64,000 nt of DNA, taken from the NCBI RefSeq assembly GCF_001277295.1, contig NZ_CP011456.1:4902001-4966000 (forward strand), given 5' to 3'. The notes below the pieces were generated by a model, which made no database searches, was not told the origin of the DNA, and was given only the letters and a program-made list of their open reading frames with translations. Shown here piece by piece: positions 52,918 to 60,025 of the stretch. A program made the position numbers and the translations under genes. The stretch's first letter is position 1. Every line of letters starts with the position of its first letter. Origin of the DNA: Anabaena sp. WA102 (GTDB lineage: Bacteria; Cyanobacteriota; Cyanobacteriia; Cyanobacteriales; Nostocaceae).

Positions 52918-53280
52918 GTGTTTGTTCTTAGCGGTTACGAGTACCTTCTAGGCTTTTTCATCCTGTGTAGCCTAGTACCAGTCCTAGCACTGTCAGCCTC
53001 AAAAATTCTTAGACCCAGTGGGAACAGTCTAGAAAGACGCACTACCTACGAATGCGGACTAGAACCTACTGGCGGAGCTTGGATTCAGTTCAACATTCGC
53101 TACTATATGTTTGCTCTAGTCTTCGTTGTTTTTGACGTAGAAACAGTATTTTTGTATCCCTGGGCAGTTGCATTTAACCGTTTGGGTTTATTGGCATTTA
53201 TCGAAGCCCTAGTCTTTATTTCGATTCTTATCATCGCCTTAGTTTACGCATGGCGGAAAGGAGCTTTGGAATGGTCTTAA
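52918..53280 (+). CDS. ndhC: NAD(P)H-quinone oxidoreductase subunit 3
   Basis: 120 aa, GTG start. Three TM helices. Motif TTYECGLEPTGGAWIQFNIR with the conserved Cys loop, then FVVFDVETVFLYPWAVAF. Membrane subunit of the NDH-1 complex (respiration and cyclic electron flow). It overlaps ndhK by 10 bp. Confidence 0.97.
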   Translation: MFVLSGYEYLLGFFILCSLVPVLALSASKILRPSGNSLERRTTYECGLEPTGGAWIQFNIRYYMFALVFVVFDVETVFLYPWAVAFNRLGLLAFIEALVFISILIIALVYAWRKGALEWS

Positions 53281-54008
53281 ATTCTCATATCATCACCCAG
53301 GACACAGAACAAATCATCAACCCCATTCAACGTCCTACAGTCACCCATGAACTGTCAGAAAACGTGATTTTAACCACCGTTGATGACCTTTACAACTGGG
53401 CGCGGCTTTCTAGTTTGTGGCCTTTACTGTTTGGTACAGCTTGTTGCTTCATTGAATTTGCGGCATTAATCGGCTCTCGCTTCGACTTTGACCGTTTTGG
53501 GTTAATTCCCCGTTGCAGCCCCCGACAAGCCGATTTAATCATCACTGCCGGGACAATTACCATGAAGATGGCTCCCCAATTGGTGCGTCTTTATGAACAA
53601 ATGCCCGAACCCAAGTATGTGATTGCTATGGGTGCTTGTACAATCACTGGGGGAATGTTTAGCGTTGACTCCCCGACAGCAGTGCGCGGAGTTGATAAGC
53701 TAATTCCTGTAGATGTGTATTTGCCTGGCTGTCCGCCCCGTCCAGAAGCGATTATTGACGCAATTATTAAACTGCGGAAGAAAATTGCCAATGAGTCCAT
53801 GCAGGAACGGGATAACATCAAGCAAGTCCACCGTTACTACAGTACAACTCATAATATGAAGCCAGTTCCCGACATATTAACGGGTAAGTATATGCAGTCA
53901 GATACTCGCTTCAATCCGCCTAAAGAACTAACAGAAGCAATTGGTATGGCTGTACCCCCAGGATTGTTGACAGCAAAGACACAGAAGGAGGAACAAGCAC
54001 GTGGCTGA
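53271..54008 (+). CDS. ndhK: NAD(P)H-quinone oxidoreductase subunit K
   Basis: 245 aa from the ATG at 53271 (MVLNSHII); an upstream ATG at 53250 lies deeper in ndhC. N2 iron-sulfur ligands are seen in FGTACCFIEFAALIGSRFDF (CC), ITMGACT-like IAMGACTITGG and LPGCPPRPEAIIDAI. Peripheral NDH-1 arm. It overlaps ndhC by 10 and ndhJ by 8 bp. Confidence 0.97.
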   Translation: MVLNSHIITQDTEQIINPIQRPTVTHELSENVILTTVDDLYNWARLSSLWPLLFGTACCFIEFAALIGSRFDFDRFGLIPRCSPRQADLIITAGTITMKMAPQLVRLYEQMPEPKYVIAMGACTITGGMFSVDSPTAVRGVDKLIPVDVYLPGCPPRPEAIIDAIIKLRKKIANESMQERDNIKQVHRYYSTTHNMKPVPDILTGKYMQSDTRFNPPKELTEAIGMAVPPGLLTAKTQKEEQARG

Positions 54009-54528
54009 AGAAGAATCGAAACCAGTTCCCGTAGCGGAATCAGCTTTAGTTCAACCCGGTAAAGTTTCCCAATGGTTAGCGGAAAATGGCTTTTTCCATG
54101 AGTTTTTAGAACTTGACGCTAACGGAGTAGAAATAATTAAAGTCCCTGCAAATTTTCTACTTCCCATCTCTACAGCTTTGTATGCCTATGGGTTTAATTA
54201 TCTGCAATTTCAGGGCGGTATTGACTTAGGTGCAGGAGAAGAATTGGTAAGTGTTTATCATTTACTCAAAGTTAGTGATAATGCTGACCGTCCTGAAGAA
54301 ATCAGGGTGAAAGTGTTTTTACCTAGAGAAAATCCCTCTGTACCTTCAGTTTACTGGATTTGGAAAACAGCAGACTGGCAAGAACGGGAAAGCTATGATA
54401 TGTATGGCATCATTTATGAAGGTCATCCTAACTTGAAACGGATTTTGATGCCAGAAGATTGGGTAGGTTGGCCCTTACGAAAGGATTACATCTCACCTGA
54501 TTTTTACGAGTTACAAAACGCTTATTAA
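54001..54528 (+). CDS. ndhJ: NAD(P)H-quinone oxidoreductase subunit J
   Basis: 175 aa, GTG start at 54001. Contains FLLPISTALYAYGFNYLQFQ, LVSVYHLLKVSDNADRPEEI, RVKVFLPRENPSVPSVYWIW and the family end WQERESYDMYGIIYEGHPNL then LMPEDWVGWPLRKDY. Peripheral NDH-1 subunit. The GAG GAG-type RBS lies inside ndhK. Completes ndhCKJ. Confidence 0.97.
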   Translation: MAEEESKPVPVAESALVQPGKVSQWLAENGFFHEFLELDANGVEIIKVPANFLLPISTALYAYGFNYLQFQGGIDLGAGEELVSVYHLLKVSDNADRPEEIRVKVFLPRENPSVPSVYWIWKTADWQERESYDMYGIIYEGHPNLKRILMPEDWVGWPLRKDYISPDFYELQNAY

Positions 54529-55046
54529 GTATTGCTGGAATTGAATTTTCAGTAGTAACAATTAACCCCTTTCCAGTCGTGGAGAGGGGTTTGAATTATC
54601 AGCATTTATTTATGTAGGGTTTGCTGATAGCGTAGCGTGGCGTTAGCCATATAAGTAGGTTGACGTTGAAAATTGTCGTTATAGCAAGGCAAGAGGCAAG
54701 AGGCAAGAGGCAATAGTAAAGAAGTTTTCAGCGATTTTACGTTTCTTTACACAGTTTGGTTTTATTGTGTTCACCTACTTAAAGCTAAAACCGTTTATTA
54801 ATAAAGTTCCCTGTTCCCGAATCAGGATACCCAAGGTAAAAGGATAAACAGGATAAGGAAATACATATAAAATAATTGGCGTTGTTGAATTGAGGTATAA
54901 AAATCAAAAATTCCATTTCTCAAACTCTTACTCTTTGCGCCTTTGCGCCTTTGCGTGAGACGAATTTATACTTTTATCCACCAACGCCAAATAATTAAAT
55001 CCTGAAAATCCTCAAATCCTGAAAATCCTGATTCAGACAATAAAAA
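54529..55046. other. 518-bp gap downstream of ndhJ
   Basis: It has an imperfect CCCCTTTCCAGTCGTGGAGA-GGGG hairpin (about 54568-54591), a possible ndhCKJ terminator. A GATAGCGTAGCGTGGCGTTA unit follows at 54626, then MITE B 54652-54781. The TCCTGAAAATCCT dispersed repeat comes in two copies (about 55002-55035) just after the dxs stop side. No gene was seen. Confidence 0.55.
54652..54781. mobile_element. MITE family B, copy 3
   Basis: 130 bp. TAAGTAGGTTGACGTTGAAA ... GGCAAGA run ... CGATTTTACGTTTCTTTACA then TGTGTTCACCTACTTA. Closest to 43818-43947; same orientation. Confidence 0.88.
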
Positions 55047-56954
55047 CTATTTCACACCAGCTAATTCCTTCTTAAAAAAAGCTTGTAAAACAGTTTCCGC
55101 AATTTGAGAACTACTCAAACCTAATGCTGCAAAAGATTGATCCGGCGTAGCATGATCTACCAAAATATCAGGGACACCAATCCGCTTCACAGGGACAACA
55201 ATATCAGCATCAAGTAAAGCCTCAGCCACAGCAGAACCAAAGCCACCCATTAAACAACCTTCCTCCAAAGTCACAACCCGACCAATTTGTTTAGCCAAAG
55301 GTAAAATCAACTCAGTATCCAAAGGCTTAACAAAACGAGCATTAATTACAGTTGCTTCAATACCATGTTCGCTGAGAATTTCCGCCGCTTGCATTGCTGG
55401 GTAAACCATCGTACCATAGCCGACAATCAACACATCATCACCTTGGCGGAGAATTTCCCCCTTCCCGATTTCTAAAGCTTCCCAGCCTTCCTCCATTAAG
55501 GGGACACCGTGACCATTGCCACGAGGGAAACGCATAGCAATAGGTCCATCTGTGTAATTAATCCCAGTTACAACCATCCGTTGTAATTCCGCCTCATCCT
55601 TGGGAGCCATGACCACAATATTCGGAATACAACGCAGATAAGCAATATCATACATCCCTTGGTGAGTCGGACCATCAGCCCCAACAATCCCCGCCCGATC
55701 TAAACAGAAGAATACAGGTAGATTTTGAATGCAAACATCGTGAATAATTTGGTCAAAGGCACGTTGTAAGAAAGTGGAATAAATAGCAGCGACAGGACGC
55801 ATACCTTCACAGGCTAAACCAGCCGCCAAAGTAATGGCGTGTTGTTCAGCAATACCCACATCAATATACTGATTAGGCAACTTAGCTTGTAGTTTATCTA
55901 AGCCTGTACCAGTAGCCATTGCGGCTGTGATACCGACAATTTTAGGATTTTGTTCCGCCAGTGTTACTAAAGTATGAGAAAAGACCTTAGCGTAAGCAGG
56001 AGGTTTAGGTTTACTAGAAGGAATCGCTTTACCAGTAGCTAAATTAAAGGGAGTTTGAGCGTGGTAGCCGACTTGATCTTTTTCTGCTAGTTCATAGCCT
56101 TTACCCTTAGTTGTGACTACATGAACCAAAACTGGGCCAGTAATTTGATGTGCCTGTTGGAATGTGGCAATTAATTCTTCTAAATTATGTCCATCAACTG
56201 GACCCATGTAGGTAAAGCCCAATTCTTCAAAAACTGCGCCGACTTTAGGAACTGCTAACCGCTTCATTCCTTCTTTGATGCGTTCCAGTTCTGGAGAGAT
56301 AGATTCACCAACAAAAGGAAGATGTTTTAACTGTTCCTCAATTCCATCTGAGAGAAACTGCACAGGTGGACTCAACCGCATTTTATTGAGATAACGAGGA
56401 ATCGCCCCCACATTGGGAGAAATTGACATCTCATTATCATTGAGAACCACCAGCAGATTAGTTTTGGGGAGGTGTCCAGCGTGGTTAATAGCTTCTAAAG
56501 CCATACCCCCGGTTAAAGCACCATCACCAATGACAGCAACGGTTTTAAATTTCTCCCCTTTTAAGTCGCGGGCTAAAGCCATCCCTAAAGCAGCGGAAAT
56601 ACTGGTAGAAGCGTGTCCTGCGCCAAAATGATCAAATTTGTTCTCGCAGCGTTTGAGATAACCTGCAACGCCATCTTTTTGACGGAGAGTATCGAAATTA
56701 CTGTAGCGTCCGGTAATTAATTTGTGGGGATAAGCTTGATGTCCCACATCCCATGTGACTTTATCCCGATCTAAATCTAGGGTTTGGTAAAGTCCTAGTG
56801 TTAATTCGACAACGCCCAAACCAGGACCCAAATGCCCTCCAAAGGCTGCTACGGTTTGTAAGTGCTTCTCACGAATTTGACGGGCAATTTGTTGCAACTG
56901 CCGAATTGACAAACCATGCAACTGGTTAGGATGGGTAATTTCACTCAAGTGCAT
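55047..56954 (-). CDS. dxs: 1-deoxy-D-xylulose-5-phosphate synthase
   Basis: 635 aa. Thiamine-diphosphate enzyme, first step of the MEP isoprenoid pathway (carotenoids, phytol, quinones). ThDP motif GDGALTGGMALEAINHAG ... NDNEMSISPNVGAI; GHLGPGLGVVELTL near the N-terminus; DVGIAEQHAITLAAGLACEG; and CLDRAGIVGADGPTHQGMYD. The C-terminal transketolase domain has VVTLEEGCLMGGFGSAVAEA. Full length. Confidence 0.98.
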   Translation of the reverse strand: MHLSEITHPNQLHGLSIRQLQQIARQIREKHLQTVAAFGGHLGPGLGVVELTLGLYQTLDLDRDKVTWDVGHQAYPHKLITGRYSNFDTLRQKDGVAGYLKRCENKFDHFGAGHASTSISAALGMALARDLKGEKFKTVAVIGDGALTGGMALEAINHAGHLPKTNLLVVLNDNEMSISPNVGAIPRYLNKMRLSPPVQFLSDGIEEQLKHLPFVGESISPELERIKEGMKRLAVPKVGAVFEELGFTYMGPVDGHNLEELIATFQQAHQITGPVLVHVVTTKGKGYELAEKDQVGYHAQTPFNLATGKAIPSSKPKPPAYAKVFSHTLVTLAEQNPKIVGITAAMATGTGLDKLQAKLPNQYIDVGIAEQHAITLAAGLACEGMRPVAAIYSTFLQRAFDQIIHDVCIQNLPVFFCLDRAGIVGADGPTHQGMYDIAYLRCIPNIVVMAPKDEAELQRMVVTGINYTDGPIAMRFPRGNGHGVPLMEEGWEALEIGKGEILRQGDDVLIVGYGTMVYPAMQAAEILSEHGIEATVINARFVKPLDTELILPLAKQIGRVVTLEEGCLMGGFGSAVAEALLDADIVVPVKRIGVPDILVDHATPDQSFAALGLSSSQIAETVLQAFFKKELAGVK

Positions 56955-57761
56955 ATTATCGGCTTTTCCTCTCTAGGTCTTCTTTTGGCATGATTTTATT
57001 TTCCCACTTCCGGTGGCTTCTAAAATCTGACTGTTGTTAATTGTTGTTGTTTAACTATAACTTTTGTACGTTTTTAAGATTCATAGATAAATTTTTGCTT
57101 CATTCTTGGATGAGAATAGTATCAATGTTAAATCTTGATTTTAAGCGTATGATGATCTGGCAACTGGCATAAATTATAACCTCCCAAAATCGCCAAACAC
57201 CTGATCAACAGCTTTTTGGTGGTTTTTGGAACGTTAGATGTAATCAGAGCGTCATTAAACAGAGATGGAATGGCAAAACATCAGGATCTTCTTTCTTCCT
57301 AGAGAAGACATATAATAGGGTTTTCAGGCTTTTGGGTGGGATAATGGAAATGAATAGCCAAGCAAAAATAAAAATAAAATAACTTTAATGTGTATATTCA
57401 GTTTCTAGAGGTGATAATATCATCACCACCAAAAGGTTTGACAAAATCCTATTTTGAGAATTGATAGTTGATACCAAATAGCTACCATAAGTTTTTTGTA
57501 AAATAAATGGTCTGCTATATAAGAGAACTCCACAAAAAAGATGAACTGCTTGCAGCAGTGCTAGTTCCCTCCGGGACGCTCCGCGAACGCTATCCAATCT
57601 TGTGGGATGTGGGATGGGCATCTTGCCCGTCCTTGTATTATTAGCGGGCAAGATGCCCGCACCACAAGAAATTTTGGGATATTTTTTTAATTGGAAGTCT
57701 CTAAATCTGACAATTCGTGTAATTGCTGGCATTAATGAAATTATTGAAGTGAGGAGTGAGC
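56955..57761. other. 807-bp gap between dxs and the Tic22-like gene
   Basis: Divergent promoter region. No supported gene: a minus frame at 57385-57792 runs through repeats. It contains the hairpin element 57522-57702. A short TCCCTCCGGGACGCTCCGCG-AACGCTA dispersed unit lies at about 57566-57593, within that element. Confidence 0.6.
57522..57702. mobile_element. Hairpin-bearing element related to MITE family A
   Basis: The right end TATTTTTTTAATTGGAAGTCTCT matches the MITE A terminal repeat in two parts (TATTTTTTTAATT, TTGGAAGTCTCT). The left end AGAGAACTCCACAAAAAAG is a weak partner. Inside, GGGCATCTTGCCCG (57616-57629) and CGGGCAAGATGCCC (57645-57658) form a perfect 14-bp stem. A related, disrupted copy lies at about 40024-40161. 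Confidence 0.5.
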
Positions 57762-58535
57762 ATGAAATTATTAGTACGTTGGGGCTTGACATTGGGTTTG
57801 GCTAGTAGTGTGATATTTGGGGGAATATTGGGAATCAATAATCTCCAAGCCTTAGCTTTACCACAGGAGCAAGTGGTAAAAACTTTACAAGAAGTACCCG
57901 TTTTTACACTAACTAATGCCCAAGGAGAATTTGTAGTTATCTCTAGGAAAAATCAATCCAAGACTATTTCCCAGGTAGGCTTTTTTCTGAGCAAGAAAGA
58001 TGCTCAGATTTTTCTAGAACAGCGACTAAAAAAAGAAAATCCTCAGTTAGCAAGCACTATCAAAATCACACCTCTTTCTTTAGCAGAATACTATAAATTG
58101 GTTGTAGAAAATAATAAGAAGAAAGACTCTAATATAGTTTTTAGCTTAGTCCCTAGTAAACAACAAGTGGATCAAGCAATAACTATGCTGAATACCAGCG
58201 GTAAAACAGACAAAAAATTTGATGGTATTCCTTTGTTTGTGCCAAAATTTAAGCAAGACAATAGCTATTTAACAATTCCCAAAGGACAAGCAGGAAAGGA
58301 GCGATTAATTCCTTTCTATTTTGAAAAAGAACAAGCAGTGGCTCTTTTAGAAGCATTTAAAAAGGCTAAACCACAGGAAGCAGCTAATACAGAAATTCAG
58401 GTATTAGATTTGTATAGAGTCATTGATACACTCAGTAGTAGTAATGATCCCAGCACTAATAAAATTTTCTTGTTTCCTTCACGGGAGTCAATAGAATTTA
58501 TTCGTTCTATAGTTCCCGCGCAACCCAAGAAATAG
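57762..58535 (+). CDS. Tic22-like family protein
   Basis: 257 aa from the ATG at 57762, with GAGGAG just upstream. Signal peptide LTLGLASSVIFGGILGINNL ending near ALALP. Tic22 features: VPVFTLTNAQGEFVVISR, VGFFLSKKDAQIFLEQRLKK, VVFSLVPS-like IVFSLVPSKQQVDQAITML, GIPLFVPKF and PFYFEKEQAVALLEAFKK. In cyanobacteria Tic22 is a periplasmic or lumenal chaperone for outer-membrane assembly. prmC follows 22 bp downstream. Confidence 0.88.
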   Translation: MKLLVRWGLTLGLASSVIFGGILGINNLQALALPQEQVVKTLQEVPVFTLTNAQGEFVVISRKNQSKTISQVGFFLSKKDAQIFLEQRLKKENPQLASTIKITPLSLAEYYKLVVENNKKKDSNIVFSLVPSKQQVDQAITMLNTSGKTDKKFDGIPLFVPKFKQDNSYLTIPKGQAGKERLIPFYFEKEQAVALLEAFKKAKPQEAANTEIQVLDLYRVIDTLSSSNDPSTNKIFLFPSRESIEFIRSIVPAQPKK

Positions 58536-58557
58536 AAAATTATTTTTACCTCCTGAT

Positions 58558-59463
58558 ATGTTAAAGCCAAATTATAAGGTTTCTGGATTAGAACTTTGGC
58601 AGTGGCGAAAAACCGCAATTCAATCGGCTATAGCTGCGGATATATCCCCAATGGAGGTAGATTGGCTATTATTAACAATAGCTAATTTAGACCGCTTGGC
58701 ACTGCGTTTAGAGTCTTTCAAAACATGGCAGGAAATCCCCATTCAATTGTCTTTAACAGAATTAGAGCAATTGTGGCAAAGGCGATTAGATGACCGTTTA
58801 CCGGTTCAGTATGTTGCGGGCATGACGGCTTGGCGAAAGTTTCAACTCACGGTATCCAATGCGGTCTTAATTCCTAGACCAGAAACAGAGATATTGATTG
58901 ATTTGGCTGTGGCTGCTGCTAATGGTGGAATGAAAGCTGGACATTGGGCGGATTTGGGGACGGGTAGTGGGGCGATATCCATCGGTTTAGCTGAAGTCTT
59001 TACAGATGCGATGATTCATGCTGTAGATATTAGTCCTGCTGCTTTAGCCGTAGCTCAAACCAATGCTGAAAATTTGGGTTTTCGGGAACGGATGCAATTT
59101 TATCAGGGTTCTTGGTGGCAACCTCTAGAATCTCTCAAGGGTCAGTTTAGCGGTATGGTATCCAATCCACCCTATATCCCTAGTGATACGGTCTTAACTT
59201 TACAGCCGGAAGTGGTGAAACATGAACCCCATTTAGCTTTAGATGGTGGTGCGGATGGTTTAGACTATATTCGTCATTTAATTAATGTTTCCCATGATTA
59301 TTTGCGTCCTGGAGGGCTGTGGTTAATTGAAATGATGGCAGGACAGGCGGAAATGATGCGGGAATTATTGGTAAGTAATGGGAATTATGGCAATATTTCT
59401 ATTCATGCTGATTTGGCGGGAATTGAACGTTTTGCTGTGGCTTGTAAGCAAAATATTGTCTGA
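58558..59463 (+). CDS. prmC: Peptide chain release factor N5-glutamine methyltransferase
   Basis: 301 aa. It methylates the GGQ glutamine of release factors. The N-terminal helical domain (VSGLELWQWRKTAIQSAI, QYVAGMTAWRKF) precedes the SAM domain: VLIPRPETEILIDLAV, WADLGTGSGAISIGLAEVF and the catalytic GMVSNPPYIPSD (NPPY). The end of the gene is duplicated as non-coding sequence just downstream. Confidence 0.95.
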   Translation: MLKPNYKVSGLELWQWRKTAIQSAIAADISPMEVDWLLLTIANLDRLALRLESFKTWQEIPIQLSLTELEQLWQRRLDDRLPVQYVAGMTAWRKFQLTVSNAVLIPRPETEILIDLAVAAANGGMKAGHWADLGTGSGAISIGLAEVFTDAMIHAVDISPAALAVAQTNAENLGFRERMQFYQGSWWQPLESLKGQFSGMVSNPPYIPSDTVLTLQPEVVKHEPHLALDGGADGLDYIRHLINVSHDYLRPGGLWLIEMMAGQAEMMRELLVSNGNYGNISIHADLAGIERFAVACKQNIV

Positions 59464-59629
59464 ATCAGGATTTTCAGGATTTCGGGATTTTCAGGATTGT
59501 TGTTGGAGATTTTTGGGAATGGGAAGGATTTTGATGTGAATATTTAATAACAATATTGTCTGAATCAGGATTTTCAGGATTGTTGTTGGAGATTTTTGGG
59601 AATGGGAAGGATTTTGATTTGAATAGTCA
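59452..59629. repeat. Direct duplication spanning the prmC stop
   Basis: AATATTGTCTGAATCAGGAT and TTGTTGGAGATTTTTGGGAA, then TGGGAAGGATTTTGAT, occur twice (about 59452-59536 and 59553-59619). The first copy begins with the last prmC codons and TGA. Both contain the dispersed GGATTTTCAGGATT motif. The second copy is an untranslated echo of the gene's end. Confidence 0.8.
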
Positions 59630-60025
59630 GCAATTAACAAAAATATTGTCTAAAATTACTATTTAGATAGAATAAATGTTCTCAAAAAATCTAAATTTCC
59701 AAGAACATAACATCAAACAAAATTATCCTGAAAATCCTTAAATCTTGGATATCCTGATTCAGACAAATATTCCATCAATAAATTACAGATCATCATAAAA
59801 TATCATCATCCTGAAAATCTTTAAGAGACTTCCAAGAAATAAATTATCCAAGAAACGAACCACAGAGGCACAGAGTACACAGAGAGAGAATTTTTGCATC
59901 AGTTTTGGGACATTTTTTTATTTGGAAGTCTCTAAATCGGTGGATATCTTGATATGGCTTGCGCCACGCTACGCTATCAGACAGTAGTATGTTATAATTA
60001 TCCCTAGATATACCCAGCGCCTACC
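59464..60025. other. 562-bp gap before the DGR target gene
   Basis: Holds the prmC-end duplication, CCTGAAAATCCTTAAATCTT repeats, MITE A copy 2 and a TATGGCTTGCGCCACGCTAC unit (about 59953). Then TATGTTATAATTATCCC, a likely -10 (TATAAT) about 35 bp before the kinase ATG. Confidence 0.6.
59824..59933. mobile_element. MITE family A, complete copy 2 (inverted)
   Basis: 110 bp with AGAGACTTCCAAG at the left and TTGGAAGTCTCT at the right. Its reverse complement equals 41976-42086 except for one missing G. The near identity across 18 kb indicates recent movement. No ORF. Confidence 0.9.

Noticed and set aside
57385..57792. 135-aa minus-strand ORF upstream of the Tic22-like gene
   Set aside because: It spans the hairpin element and overlaps the Tic22-like start; composition reflects repeats.
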